From: Salegentibacter sp.
GTDB lineage: Bacteria > Bacteroidota > Bacteroidia > Flavobacteriales > Flavobacteriaceae
NCBI GenBank assembly: GCA_024635815.1
Contig: JAGXIG010000124.1
Span: 1 to 19,041 of the forward strand
Direction of reading: 5' to 3'
DNA: 19,041 nt
Part shown: one piece after another, positions 1 through 8,356 of the stretch
Layout: each line of letters opens with the position of its first letter
Position numbering within the stretch: position 1 is the stretch's first letter
The notes under the pieces: generated by a model
Seen by the model: the letters and a program-made list of their open reading frames with translations, nothing else
Told to the model about the DNA's origin: nothing
Databases searched by the model: none
Program-made: the position numbers and the translations under genes

Positions 1-13
1 AAATAATATCTCT

Positions 14-21
14 TATATTTG
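14..21 (+). promoter_or_regulatory. Candidate -7 promoter element upstream of mrpA
   Basis: TATATTTG is an exact match to the Bacteroidetes -7 consensus TAnnTTTG and lies 29 nt before the mrpA ATG, a sensible leader length. The same octamer occurs upstream of the HU gene on the other strand. The matching -33 TTG element would fall before the start of the window, so only half the promoter can be judged. One such match is expected by chance in roughly a couple of kilobases of AT-rich DNA. Confidence 0.45.
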
Positions 22-50
22 CGGGGAACGGACTTTTTGAGAGAAAATAT

Positions 51-2360
51 ATGCTAGCAGCAATACTTTTAGGTTTTTTATTCGCAATATTCCTGGTTTT
101 TACAGGAAAGTTCTTCAGGGGGAAATTGGCCGTTCTTTCCGCACTTATTCCGGGAGGGCTATTTGCATATTTTGCGAGTTTTATTCCGCAGATAAGCTCC
201 GGGGAAATAATCCATAAAACCTATCAATGGGTTCCGGCATTCGGAGTAGACCTTAGTTTTAAGCTTGACGGACTCTCACTGCTATTTTCATTAATGATCA
301 CCGGAATTGGTTTTCTGGTATTTGCATATACAGCATCCTATTTAAAAGGGCACAAATATCTTGACCGTTTCTACGGATATCTTAGCCTGTTTATGGCTGC
401 GATGCTTGGTTTGGTACTTTCAGATAATCTTATCTCACTTTTCGTTTTTTGGGAATTAACCAGTATAAGTTCATTTTTCTTAATTGGTTTCAATAATACC
501 AACCCGGCTTCGCGAAAGTCGGCTTTAACTGCTTTGGGTATTACCGGTTTTGGTGGATTCTTCCTGTTAGCCGGAGCTTTATTACTGGGTAGTATCACCG
601 GTACTTACAGCATTTCTGAAATGCTAAGTATGAAAGAGGCCATTGCCGGAAGTGAATATTACATCCTGGCGGTAGTCTTTATTTTTGTTGCGGCATTTAC
701 TAAATCGGCTCAATTTCCATTTCATTTCTGGTTGCCCGGTGCGATGAAAGCACCAACTCCGGTTTCAACTTATTTGCACTCGGCCACGATGGTAAAAGCA
801 GGAATCTACTTGCTCATGCGTTTTACGCCGGTTTTGGGAGATCAGGAATTCTGGAATACAACACTAATAATTGTGGGAGGAATCACGATGGTTTACTCTG
901 CGATCCACGCTCTTTTTAGAACAGATCTTAAAGGCGTTCTGGCCTATTCTACCATTTCAGCGCTGGGAATTTTGGTGTTCTTAATCGGTTTGGGAACAAA
1001 AGCTGCTTTCCTTGCTGCAGCGGTTTTTATAATTGTTCACGCGCTTTATAAAGCCACTTTATTCCTCGTAACGGGAATTATAGATCACCAAACCGGAACC
1101 CGGGATGTTACCAAATTAGCCGGTTTGCGAAAAATTATGATGCCTGTTGCGATTGCTGGTATTTTGGCAGCGATCTCCAGTGCGGGGATTCCACCATCGG
1201 TAGGTTTCCTCGGAAAAGAATTGACTTACGAAGCAAGTATGCACGCTGAGACTTTTACGATTGTAATTGTGATCGCGATTGTACTGACCAAAATATTATT
1301 GCTTTGGGCCGGTTTTGTAGCCGGAATTAAACCGTTTGTAGGCAAACTGCCTGATGCTCATAAAGATGTAAAAGCGCCCGGATTTTTAATGTGGGCACCT
1401 GCAATTATCCTTGCTGTTTTAGGAATTCTATTTGGAATATTCCCAATGCTTATTGAATCTGCCCTGGTAAAACCTGTGGTTTCTTCTTTAGGTGCAGATG
1501 CTTCAGAATATCACCTAGCGCTATGGCACGGCTTTAATACCGTTTTATTATTGAGTGCAATTACCATTGCAGTCGGAATATTCTTGTATTTCTTCCTGAA
1601 ACCTTCTGCAAAACTGGAAGACAGGATAGGAAAGTTAGAGTTTATTTCTCCAAAAAGCATTACGGAAAAGGGAACGCATTATTTTAGTGTATTTTCAGCA
1701 TTCTGGACCAATGTTTTTCAAAATGGATATTTACGAAATTATGTAACCACTATTGTCTTGTTCCTCGTAGTTTTAGTAGGCTACGTTATGTTTGGAAACT
1801 CGAGAGTAGTAATAGATCATACTCAACTTTCTAAAGTTACGGCTTACGAGTTGGCGGTGGTGATTATATTAATTGCCGGGGTTTTCTATACGGTTTTTAC
1901 AAAATCAAGACTTGCTGCAGTGGCAGGGATGGGTGTTGTAGGTTTGGCCATTTGTTTGATTTTTGTTTTCTATAGTGCGCCAGATCTTGCAATGACACAG
2001 TTCTCTATTGACACGCTAACAGTGATTTTATTTGTATTAGTGCTTTATAGATTGCCTAAATACCTTACCCTTTCAGATTATAAAATGAGAATTAGGGATG
2101 GGATATTATCCCTGGCCTTAGGGACGGTAATATGTTTGCTGGCTTTGCAGGTGCTTGCCGAACCAACCAATAGTGAAATTGGTGATTTTTATGCGAAAAA
2201 TGCCTATATACTGGCTCACGGGAAAAATGTTGTAAATGTTATCCTGGTCGATTTTAGGGGTACTGATACGCTTATGGAAATTGCAGTATTGTCTATTTCA
2301 GCCATTGGAGTTTTTGGATTACTAAAACTGAGATTAAAAAGCACTGATAGGTCGCAGTAA
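51..2360 (+). CDS. mrpA: Na+/H+ antiporter subunit MrpA (MnhA)
   Basis: This is the largest subunit of the Mrp multisubunit cation/proton antiporter, an inner-membrane complex related to complex I that exports Na+ in exchange for protons and supports salt and alkali tolerance. The 769-residue length is usual for MrpA. The NuoL-like core contains F-W-E at 133-135, the transmembrane lysine K218 in a TKSAQFPFHFWLPG stretch, and H243/K249 further along the proton path. The C-terminal part carries the MbhD-like segment (SAPDLAMTQFSIDT, from about residue 642) and the MbhE-like segment (DFRGTDTLMEIAV, about 733-745), so the A subunit is complete. It is almost entirely hydrophobic helices. It heads a seven-gene operon, with a 49-bp gap before mrpB. 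The ATG at 51 starts directly on the first membrane helix after an A-rich stretch with no Shine-Dalgarno sequence. Confidence 0.96.
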   Translation: MLAAILLGFLFAIFLVFTGKFFRGKLAVLSALIPGGLFAYFASFIPQISSGEIIHKTYQWVPAFGVDLSFKLDGLSLLFSLMITGIGFLVFAYTASYLKGHKYLDRFYGYLSLFMAAMLGLVLSDNLISLFVFWELTSISSFFLIGFNNTNPASRKSALTALGITGFGGFFLLAGALLLGSITGTYSISEMLSMKEAIAGSEYYILAVVFIFVAAFTKSAQFPFHFWLPGAMKAPTPVSTYLHSATMVKAGIYLLMRFTPVLGDQEFWNTTLIIVGGITMVYSAIHALFRTDLKGVLAYSTISALGILVFLIGLGTKAAFLAAAVFIIVHALYKATLFLVTGIIDHQTGTRDVTKLAGLRKIMMPVAIAGILAAISSAGIPPSVGFLGKELTYEASMHAETFTIVIVIAIVLTKILLLWAGFVAGIKPFVGKLPDAHKDVKAPGFLMWAPAIILAVLGILFGIFPMLIESALVKPVVSSLGADASEYHLALWHGFNTVLLLSAITIAVGIFLYFFLKPSAKLEDRIGKLEFISPKSITEKGTHYFSVFSAFWTNVFQNGYLRNYVTTIVLFLVVLVGYVMFGNSRVVIDHTQLSKVTAYELAVVIILIAGVFYTVFTKSRLAAVAGMGVVGLAICLIFVFYSAPDLAMTQFSIDTLTVILFVLVLYRLPKYLTLSDYKMRIRDGILSLALGTVICLLALQVLAEPTNSEIGDFYAKNAYILAHGKNVVNVILVDFRGTDTLMEIAVLSISAIGVFGLLKLRLKSTDRSQ

Positions 2361-2409
2361 AAAGAACTATAGAGGCTGGTAATTTATGGCCTAAGAAAAA
2401 TTTATATAA

Positions 2410-2823
2410 ATGAAAACCTTAATACTAAGAACAGCTTCTAATTACCTTTTACCGTTATTGTTGGTGTTCTCCGTTTTTATCTTATTGCGTGGGCATTATT
2501 TGCCCGGTGGTGGTTTTGTGGGCGGACTTATAGCTGCAATTGCTTTTGTATTGCACGCTTTTGCTAACGGACTTGATAATACAAAAGGATTATTAAGATT
2601 TCATCCGGGGTTTTTGATGCCTGTAGGTTTAGGTCTTGCTTTTATTAGCGGTTTGGCGCCGGTAATTGGTTTAGATGATCCTTTTATGACGGGTCTCTGG
2701 TTTCCGGAACCTTTTCCGGTTATCGGAAATGTAGGCTCGGCTTTATTTTTTGATATTGGGGTTTACCTGGTCGTAATTGGGGTCACCCTAACAATAATAT
2801 TTACAATTTCAGAATCAGCTTAA
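2410..2823 (+). CDS. mrpB: Na+/H+ antiporter subunit MrpB (MnhB)
   Basis: This is a small membrane subunit of the Mrp antiporter, 137 residues long, the usual size for a stand-alone MnhB-domain protein. The diagnostic MnhB motif [13 protein letters not shown] is at residues 27-39, following the first membrane helix. About four hydrophobic helices are visible. MrpB packs next to the C-terminal end of MrpA in known complexes and has no catalytic activity by itself. The gene follows mrpA after 49 bp with no visible terminator, and it ends 3 bp before the mrpC start, consistent with a single transcript. Confidence 0.95.
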   Translation: MKTLILRTASNYLLPLLLVFSVFILLRGHYLPGGGFVGGLIAAIAFVLHAFANGLDNTKGLLRFHPGFLMPVGLGLAFISGLAPVIGLDDPFMTGLWFPEPFPVIGNVGSALFFDIGVYLVVIGVTLTIIFTISESA

Positions 2824-2826
2824 TTT

Positions 2827-3180
2827 ATGGAAATTCTTTTAGCGATAATTATAGGGGTTCTGTATGCAGCGGGTATTTATATGATTCTGCGCCGGAGTTT
2901 GGTGAAGCTCATTATTGGGATTATTCTTTTAGGGAATGGGGCAAACTTGCTTATTTTTCTCCTGGGAAGAATAACTGAAGGAGCACCACCAATTATTCCT
3001 GAGGAATCCAAGGTTTTTTTAGAGGCCTATGCAGATCCTGTTCCACAGGCATTAATATTAACAGCAATCGTAATTAGTTTCGGTTTACAATCTTTTGCCA
3101 TTATTCTTGTGAAAAGGGCGCATAAAGTTGTAAAAACCGATGATCTGGATGAAATGAACGCAACAGACGAAGATTCATGA
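2827..3180 (+). CDS. mrpC: Na+/H+ antiporter subunit MrpC (MnhC, NuoK-like)
   Basis: This 117-residue, three-helix protein is homologous to complex I subunit NuoK. Family marks are the glycine- and asparagine-rich second helix ([17 protein letters not shown], about 31-47) and the [14 protein letters not shown] motif in the last helix. The charged tail after the third helix ([15 protein letters not shown]) is probably cytoplasmic. The stop codon overlaps the mrpD start in an ATGA junction, which implies translational coupling with the next subunit. Confidence 0.95.
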   Translation: MEILLAIIIGVLYAAGIYMILRRSLVKLIIGIILLGNGANLLIFLLGRITEGAPPIIPEESKVFLEAYADPVPQALILTAIVISFGLQSFAIILVKRAHKVVKTDDLDEMNATDEDS

Positions 3181-4697
3181 CACAACAATTAATACTCTAT
3201 CCTTTACTGCTGCAAATGCTATTGGCTATCCTCCTCATGTTTTTTTGGAGGAAGATCAATATACAGCGCGTAATTAGTATGTTAGGAAGCCTGGTGCACC
3301 TTGCTGTTAGTATTGGTGTTTTTGCGTATATCTGGAATAACGGAACCCAAACGGTGCAGGCCGGGAGTTGGGAAGCTCCTTTTGGGATTACTTTTATAGC
3401 TGATACATTTGCGGCAACAATGGTCCTGTTAACCTCCATCGCCGGTTTGGCAGTTTCTATATTTTCCTCTGGGTCAGTAATTAGTGACCGATTGAGATTT
3501 GGGTATTTTCCCATTTTTCACTTTTTACTTTTAGGACTTACAGGAGCATTTTTAACCGGGGATATCTTTAACCTGTATGTTTGGTTTGAGATTATTATAA
3601 TTAGTTCGTTTGTGCTAATTACCATTGGTGGGGAAAAGGCACAGTTAGAAGGCGCTGTGAAATATTTTACGCTGAATTTCCTCGCGTCAATGATCTTTTT
3701 AACCGCAATTGCCGTGCTTTACGGTTTAACCGGAAGCTTGAATATGGCCGATCTTGCCAATAAAGTGGCCGCTGTAGAAAACAGGGCTTTAGTAGAAATT
3801 ACCGCTATTTTATTTCTAATCGGCTTCGGAATTAAATCGGCGCTTTTCCCTTTGTATTTCTGGTTGCCGGCTTCATATCACACGCCACCTTCGGCTGTTT
3901 CAGCTATTTTTGGTGGGTTACTTACCAAAGTTGGGGTTTATGCCTTGATTAGGGTATTTACTTTAATATTTGTTGGTGATGTTTTCCTGGACCAAATTCT
4001 GTTGGTGCTGGCTATTTTCACCCTTTTTAGTGGAGCATTGGGAGCGCTGGTTCAGAATAATATCAGGAAAGTGTTTTCATATTTAATCATTTGTCATATT
4101 GGTTATATGATTATTGGTTTGGGAATGTTTACCGAAGTAGCTATTGCAGGTACGATTTTCTACCTGGTACACGATATTGTAGTGAAGACGAATTTATTTA
4201 TGATAAGCGGACTTATTTACAGAATAAAAGGTTCTAACAGCATGCGGGCTTTGGGAGGCTTTTATGCTAATTATCCCATGTTGAGTTTGTTGATGTTTAT
4301 CCCGTTATTTTCTTTGGTGGGTATTCCGCCTTTATCAGGTTTTTGGCCTAAAATATCTTTGATTACTGCCAGTTTTGATTCTGAAAGTTATTGGAGCCTT
4401 GCCGCTATTATCTTTGCGAGTTTTATTACCTTGGTAGTAATCGCGAAGCTTTGGGCAGAAGTTTTCTGGAAAGATGCTACTGAAATTCCTGTTAGACCTA
4501 AGTTTAGATATTACCATAAGATTAAAAACATAAAGAGAATTCAGATAGTAGTGCCAATTGTTTTCTTAAGTCTGGTTTCACTATACATAGGTTTTGGTGC
4601 AGAGCATATTCAAAGGCTTTCAACAAGAATCGCATCAGAATTAATGGATAATCAGCAATACATAGACGCAGTACTTAACACACAAACACCCGATTAA
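3177..4697 (+). CDS. mrpD: Na+/H+ antiporter subunit MrpD (MnhD)
   Basis: This is the second large ion-translocating subunit, a 506-residue member of the NuoL/M/N family and about the usual length. The key acidic residue is E138 in [14 protein letters not shown] and the matching lysine is K220 in [17 protein letters not shown]; both sit one position from the residues known to be essential in Bacillus MrpD (E137 and K219). The following segment [19 protein letters not shown] is the conserved proton-channel helix. It overlaps mrpC by 4 bp (ATGA) and mrpE by 1 bp (TAATG), so stoichiometric co-translation is likely. Confidence 0.96.
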   Translation: MTQQLILYPLLLQMLLAILLMFFWRKINIQRVISMLGSLVHLAVSIGVFAYIWNNGTQTVQAGSWEAPFGITFIADTFAATMVLLTSIAGLAVSIFSSGSVISDRLRFGYFPIFHFLLLGLTGAFLTGDIFNLYVWFEIIIISSFVLITIGGEKAQLEGAVKYFTLNFLASMIFLTAIAVLYGLTGSLNMADLANKVAAVENRALVEITAILFLIGFGIKSALFPLYFWLPASYHTPPSAVSAIFGGLLTKVGVYALIRVFTLIFVGDVFLDQILLVLAIFTLFSGALGALVQNNIRKVFSYLIICHIGYMIIGLGMFTEVAIAGTIFYLVHDIVVKTNLFMISGLIYRIKGSNSMRALGGFYANYPMLSLLMFIPLFSLVGIPPLSGFWPKISLITASFDSESYWSLAAIIFASFITLVVIAKLWAEVFWKDATEIPVRPKFRYYHKIKNIKRIQIVVPIVFLSLVSLYIGFGAEHIQRLSTRIASELMDNQQYIDAVLNTQTPD

Positions 4698-5173
4698 TGA
4701 AGAGCAGGTTTGTATCTAACTTATTACTCACTTTTGTATGGGTAGCCCTTACAGGAGATTTTGGTTTCCAAAACTACTTATTTGGATTTGTCCTGAATTT
4801 CTTCATCCTATGGGTGATTACAAGAGGTAATAGTGATGCCCGCTATTTTACTATTATTCCTAAGTTAATAGCATTCTTTTTCTTTTTCCTTTGGGAGCTA
4901 TTTAAAGCGAATTTTCAGGTGGCTTATGAAGTAGTAACGCCAAAATTTAGAATGAAACCCGGTATTGTAAAAGTCCCACTTACCATACAAAGTAATCTTG
5001 GGATTACTTTTTTAGCCAATATGATTTCGCTTACACCGGGAACCCTTAGCCTGGATGTCTCTAACGACAAAAAAGTGCTATATGTTCACGCCATGTATGT
5101 GACTGATAAAGATGAATTTATCAATGGTATTAAAAACGGATTTGAGAAACGTATTTTGGAAATATTGAGATGA
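4697..5173 (+). CDS. mrpE: Na+/H+ antiporter subunit MrpE (MnhE)
   Basis: This 158-residue membrane subunit belongs to the MnhE family. The signature is the S-L-T-P-G-T motif at residues 111-116, within MISLTPGTLSLDV, followed by a soluble C-terminal part that begins VLYVHAMYV. The N-terminal half consists of hydrophobic helices with a phenylalanine-rich stretch near residues 59-65. Family knowledge places MrpE as an accessory subunit needed for a stable complex. The start codon overlaps the last base of the mrpD stop, and the stop overlaps mrpF by 4 bp. Confidence 0.94.
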   Translation: MKSRFVSNLLLTFVWVALTGDFGFQNYLFGFVLNFFILWVITRGNSDARYFTIIPKLIAFFFFFLWELFKANFQVAYEVVTPKFRMKPGIVKVPLTIQSNLGITFLANMISLTPGTLSLDVSNDKKVLYVHAMYVTDKDEFINGIKNGFEKRILEILR

Positions 5174-5445
5174 CGCTAACAGATTATTTATATTATATTA
5201 TTCTGCCAATTCTGGCCTTTTCGGTACTTCTAATTGTATACCGGTTTATAAAAGGACCCAGCATTGCCGATAAAATTATTGCCCTGGATGTATTAATAAC
5301 TACCGGTATTGGTATTATTGGAGTCTACAGTATTATTCACGGAAGATCTACATTTTTAGATACTGCCATGATCCTGGCTTTAATCGCTTTTTTGAGTACT
5401 GTAGCTTTCTCTTATTATCTTGAAAAACGAAACAGAAAAAAATGA
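5170..5445 (+). CDS. mrpF: Na+/H+ antiporter subunit MrpF (MnhF)
   Basis: This is a 91-residue, three-helix subunit. The conserved loop and helix G-P-S-I-A-D-K-I-I-A-L-D (29-40) matches the MnhF family, including the conserved aspartate D34. MrpF lies at the interface with MrpG and MrpE in the complex and is needed for antiport. ATGA overlaps join it to mrpE upstream and mrpG downstream. The short basic tail LEKRNRKK marks the cytoplasmic end. Confidence 0.94.
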   Translation: MTLTDYLYYIILPILAFSVLLIVYRFIKGPSIADKIIALDVLITTGIGIIGVYSIIHGRSTFLDTAMILALIAFLSTVAFSYYLEKRNRKK

Positions 5446-5852
5446 GTTCAGTAATTATAGTAATATTAGTCACTTTAGGAACATTGTTCGTGCTGCTTTC
5501 GGCAATAGGACTTGTAAGAATGCCCGATACTTATATGAGGATTTCGGTGAACACCAAAGCTGCTACGCTGGGTGTCGGCCTTATTTTAGTGGGGACGGCC
5601 GTTTTCTTTAACGATTTATCCACTACCTCCAGGTCACTGGTTATTATTCTTTTTGTTTTTCTAACCGCACCGGTAAGTGCCCATTTAATTGGAAGAGCTT
5701 CCTATTTTATGGGTGTTAAAATGTGGAAAGGCTCTGTTATAGACGATCTTAGAGGGAAATATCAGAAAAATTCCCACATATTAAAAAGTGAAATAGATGA
5801 TACACCTGGAGATAATATAGATCATACAAGAAATGATGATATCGTAAAATAA
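5442..5852 (+). CDS. mrpG: Na+/H+ antiporter subunit MrpG (MnhG)
   Basis: This is the last subunit of the operon, 136 residues with three membrane helices. The family motif G-L-V-R-M-P-D-T-Y-M-R (23-33), followed by T-K-A-A-T-L-G, is clear. Residue positions usually held by L-H-A before T-K here read I-S-V-N, a small departure from many proteobacterial sequences. The polar tail of about 35 residues ends in charged and asparagine-rich sequence and is probably cytoplasmic. No hairpin terminator is visible in the 209 bp that follow, only a T-rich stretch near 5868-5882. Confidence 0.93.
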   Translation: MSSVIIVILVTLGTLFVLLSAIGLVRMPDTYMRISVNTKAATLGVGLILVGTAVFFNDLSTTSRSLVIILFVFLTAPVSAHLIGRASYFMGVKMWKGSVIDDLRGKYQKNSHILKSEIDDTPGDNIDHTRNDDIVK

Positions 5853-6061
5853 GAATTTAGTCTTTCATTTTTGTTCTTTTTCTATCAGCTACTTTGTTAA
5901 CCAAAACCTGCATTAAAGTTTATGCTAGTTTTATATTTTGATAGGTTAAAGTTGTAATTTTACTCGATAATCGAGATTTAAATGCTCCGAGATTTGCCTC
6001 GAAAGCAGGATATATTTTCCAATAATGCCTCTTAGGGCTTGCCCCGAGGTAGTTTACTTTT
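5853..6061 (+). promoter_or_regulatory. mrpG-bioF intergenic region and bioF leader
   Basis: This 209-base gap has no convincing gene. It must contain the bioF promoter unless mrp read-through serves. Near matches to the -7 consensus are TATATTTTG at 5932-5940 (one extra base) and TAATTTTA at 5955-5962 (last base wrong); no exact TAnnTTTG is present. Downstream lie a perfect 13-nt palindrome (5963-5975), a CGAG/CTCG inverted pair, and a hairpin with nested CCTC/GAGG and GGGC/GCCC stems (6028-6049) that ends 12 nt before the bioF ATG. These could be an operator and leader structure, or the remains of a dispersed repeat. I cannot tell which. Confidence 0.5.
5963..5975. promoter_or_regulatory. 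Palindrome in the bioF leader, possible operator
   Basis: CTCGATAATCGAG is a perfect palindrome with 6-nt arms around a central A. It lies just downstream of the two best -7 candidates and about 86 nt before bioF, where a repressor site could act. It does not resemble the E. coli BirA operator, and I do not recognise it as a known biotin-regulator site. Chance or a repeat remnant remains possible. Confidence 0.3.
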
Positions 6062-7210
6062 ATGCAAGACCTCCCTTTAAAATTAGCGCAAAGTTTAGAG
6101 AAGCGAAAGCAGGAAAATGCTTTCCGCAGCTTGAAAACCTCTTCTTCACTAATAGATTTTTCGTCCAATGATTATTTAGGATTGGCTTCTTCTGAAAAAA
6201 TCTATCACCAGGCACATCAGATTTTAGAAGAAAATAATATTTTGCACAATGGCGCCTCTGGCTCCAGACTACTTTCCGGAAATCATAAACTTTATGATTT
6301 AGCCGAAAATTTTCTATCTGAATTTCATCAAACTGAAGCCGCGATTATTTTTAATTCGGGATACGATGCCAATATTGGATTTTTCGCTTCAGTACCTAAA
6401 CGCGGTGATTTTATTTTTTATGATGAACTCGTTCACGCCTCCATACGGGATGGCATTGCTATGAGCAAAGCTAAAGCTTATAAATTCAGTCATAACAATG
6501 CTGAAGATCTGCCAAAGAAGCTCGAGAAACTTTCAAAACCTGAAAACACCGAAATTTATATCGTAACCGAATCAGTCTTTTCAATGGATGGCGATATGGC
6601 TCCATTAAAAGAATTGGCTAAAATATCAGACGAATTTGGTGCTTTTTTAATCGTAGATGAAGCTCACGCGACTGGAATTTTTGGAGAGAAAGGGGAAGGC
6701 CTGGTTCAGGAATTGCAACTTCAGAAATTCTTTTTTGCCCGCTTAAATACCTTCGGAAAAGCGCCCGGATGCCACGGGGCGGTAATTTTAGGAAGTAAGA
6801 GCTTAAAAGATTACCTGGTTAATTATTCCCGAAGCCTAATTTATACTACGGCCTTGCCACCACATTCGGTAGCAACTATTTTAGCGGTGTACAAGGAACT
6901 TGAAACCGGAATTCCTGAAATTGACCAATTAAAAAATAACATCCAGTTTTTTAAGAGGGAGATTATGAAAAATAAGTTGCAAGGAGATTTCATAGAAAGT
7001 AATTCAGCGATTCAGAGTTGTATTATTCCAGGGAACGAACAGGTGAAAAACGTAGCAGAAAGTTTGAGAGAAGAAGGTTTTGAAGTAAAACCAATTTTAT
7101 CGCCAACAGTGCCGAATGGTAGCGAACGATTAAGATTTTGCCTGCATTCTTTTAATTCAGAAAGTGAAATTGGCCAGGTTTTAAAAAAACTCGCTAAATT
7201 AAAGGCATGA
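6062..7210 (+). CDS. bioF: 8-amino-7-oxononanoate synthase (KAPA synthase)
   Basis: BioF is a PLP-dependent alpha-oxoamine synthase that condenses a pimeloyl thioester (pimeloyl-ACP or -CoA) with L-alanine to give KAPA, the first committed ring-assembly step of biotin synthesis. The 382-residue length is normal. Visible motifs are SSNDYLGLA (34-42), NGASGSRLLSGNH (63-75), the cofactor-binding D-E-A-H-A-T-G (199-205), and the PLP lysine K233 in N-T-F-G-K-A-P-G. The ATG at 6062 fits the family N-terminus. The stop overlaps the next gene by ATGA. It probably opens the biotin transcript, since it follows the largest gap in the region. Close alpha-oxoamine synthases (KBL, ALAS) are the alternative, but the bioD and bioA neighbours make BioF the better call. 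Confidence 0.93.
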   Translation: MQDLPLKLAQSLEKRKQENAFRSLKTSSSLIDFSSNDYLGLASSEKIYHQAHQILEENNILHNGASGSRLLSGNHKLYDLAENFLSEFHQTEAAIIFNSGYDANIGFFASVPKRGDFIFYDELVHASIRDGIAMSKAKAYKFSHNNAEDLPKKLEKLSKPENTEIYIVTESVFSMDGDMAPLKELAKISDEFGAFLIVDEAHATGIFGEKGEGLVQELQLQKFFFARLNTFGKAPGCHGAVILGSKSLKDYLVNYSRSLIYTTALPPHSVATILAVYKELETGIPEIDQLKNNIQFFKREIMKNKLQGDFIESNSAIQSCIIPGNEQVKNVAESLREEGFEVKPILSPTVPNGSERLRFCLHSFNSESEIGQVLKKLAKLKA

Positions 7211-7620
7211 AAAACACGTTTGTAAACATTGCCAGGTTTCAGTATTCTTCGGAAGCACAGATTGTAAAAGGGAAGTTGCAATCTGAAGGCATCGAGGTAT
7301 TTTTAGCCGACCAGGTACTAATTGATACCGATCCTTTGGTAAGTCAGGCGATTGGCGGAATTAAGCTAAACGTTTATGCTGATGATGAAGAACGTGCCCG
7401 GGGAATTTTAAACGAAATTCATAATTATTCCCTGGATGATGAGGGGAATAGAGTGGTGTGTCCCAGCTGCAGTAGCAGTCGCGTAAAAGTTTACACTCAT
7501 ATTAAAGATGTACGTTCTTTCTTTGCTTTTCTATTTTCATTTCTCACCTTCGCCCTGCCAATTCACTACAAATACGATTATCATTGTGAAAATTGTGAAG
7601 AGAAATTCAGTTTAAAATGA
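7207..7620 (+). CDS. DUF2007-type protein with C-terminal zinc ribbon, unknown function
   Basis: This 137-residue protein has two parts. Residues 5-72 look like the DUF2007 'putative signal transducing protein' fold, with the hallmark pattern of a strand, an E-A-Q-I-V-K-G-K-L helix, a G-I-E-V-F-L-A-D strand, then G-G-I-K-L-N-V-Y-A-D-D-E-E-R-A. Residues 85-130 form a zinc-ribbon candidate, C-P-S-C (85-88) and C-E-N-C (127-130), separated by a strongly hydrophobic stretch at 105-119 that could be a membrane helix. Its ATG overlaps the bioF stop and its TGA overlaps the bioD start, so it is translated as part of the biotin cluster. The domain calls come from pattern recognition. The role in biotin metabolism is unknown, and a regulatory or assembly role is only a guess. 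Confidence 0.8.
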   Translation: MKNTFVNIARFQYSSEAQIVKGKLQSEGIEVFLADQVLIDTDPLVSQAIGGIKLNVYADDEERARGILNEIHNYSLDDEGNRVVCPSCSSSRVKVYTHIKDVRSFFAFLFSFLTFALPIHYKYDYHCENCEEKFSLK

Positions 7621-8234
7621 CACAAACTTATTTTGTTACTGGCATCGGGACTGAAGTTGGAAAAACCATCGTTTCGGCAATTCTTACCGAAGCCCTGGAA
7701 GCCGATTACTGGAAGCCTATTCAGGCCGGCGATCTTGATAATTCTGATAGCCATAAAGTCGAAAGATTGGTTTCTAATAAAAAAACCGTTTTTCATAAAA
7801 ATAGCTTTGCACTAAAAACGCCAATGAGTCCGCACGCTGCTGCTGACATTGATGGCGTAAAGATCACTTCAAAAAAAATAAATCGTCCCAAAACTAAGAA
7901 TAATCTCGTGATTGAAGGCGCGGGCGGTTTATTGGTGCCAATTAGTGATAAAGAAACCATAGCCGATTTAATGTTGAAAGAAGACCGAATAATTTTGGTC
8001 TCACGTCATTATCTTGGAAGTATAAATCATACATTGTTATCCATTGAAGTGCTAAAATCCCGCGGATTGAATTGCTTTGGAATAATTTTTTCCGGCGAAG
8101 AGAATAAATCTACCGAAAGGATTATTGAAAAAATGAGTGGTGTAACAATTCTAGGAAGAATTGAACAGGAACCTTATTTTGATCAAAACGTTATCAAAGA
8201 ATACGCTGAAATTTTTAGAGAAAAACTAAAATAA
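7617..8234 (+). CDS. bioD: Dethiobiotin synthetase
   Basis: BioD is an ATP-dependent carboxylase that closes the ureido ring of DAPA with CO2 to form dethiobiotin. The P-loop is G-T-E-V-G-K-T at 11-17. The substrate-binding lysine K33 lies in Y-W-K-P-I-Q-A-G, S-P-H-A-A-A is at 71-76 and E-G-A-G-G-L-L-V-P at 100-108; all are family landmarks. At 205 residues it is a compact BioD, shorter than the E. coli enzyme, mainly from short loops. The start codon lies in an ATGA overlap with the preceding small gene. It is followed by 122 bp containing an imperfect inverted repeat before bioA. Confidence 0.93.
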   Translation: MTQTYFVTGIGTEVGKTIVSAILTEALEADYWKPIQAGDLDNSDSHKVERLVSNKKTVFHKNSFALKTPMSPHAAADIDGVKITSKKINRPKTKNNLVIEGAGGLLVPISDKETIADLMLKEDRIILVSRHYLGSINHTLLSIEVLKSRGLNCFGIIFSGEENKSTERIIEKMSGVTILGRIEQEPYFDQNVIKEYAEIFREKLK

Positions 8235-8243
8235 GAATTGCTC

Positions 8244-8333
8244 GCCATTACGAACGGAGTGAAGTAATTTCTACGTCGAATATCATCAATTAGCAGATTG
8301 CTTCTCCCGATCATAATCGGAATCGTAATTACG
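8244..8333. repeat. Imperfect inverted repeat between bioD and bioA, probably a decayed dispersed repeat
   Basis: The left arm runs from CGCCATTACGAACGGAGTGA into AGTAATTTCT. The right arm contains AGATTGCTTCT (8294-8304) and CGTAATTACG (8324-8333). Thus CATTACGA pairs with TCGTAATTACG, and GAAGTAATTTCT pairs with AGATTGCTTC, each with a few mismatches. A smaller hairpin, CCGAT-CATA-ATCGG, sits at 8307-8320. The arms resemble the 'GTCATTGCGA...GAAGCAATCT' palindromic repeats I recall from Bacteroidetes and other bacterial genomes. The mismatches are mostly C/T or G/A, as expected for an old copy. It lies within the biotin cluster but outside every gene. Confidence 0.55.
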
Positions 8334-8356
8334 CTTAACACCTCATAATAAAAATA

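Noticed and set aside
5420..5611. 63-codon frame on the + strand across the mrpF-mrpG junction
   Set aside because: It lies in another frame of two clear antiporter genes, and its composition is unlike either.
51..5852. Respiratory complex I fragment
   Set aside because: MrpA, MrpC and MrpD are NuoL/K/N-like, but the presence of MrpB, E, F and G in order identifies the antiporter.
5920..6168. 82-codon open frame on the - strand across the bioF leader
   Set aside because: It overlaps the start of bioF, has no recognisable domain, and its sequence is explained by the palindromic leader and the antisense of bioF.
8235..8356. Possible small RNA or riboswitch between bioD and bioA
   Set aside because: The structure is better explained as a degraded palindromic repeat. 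No known riboswitch core is visible and no biotin riboswitch class is established to my knowledge.
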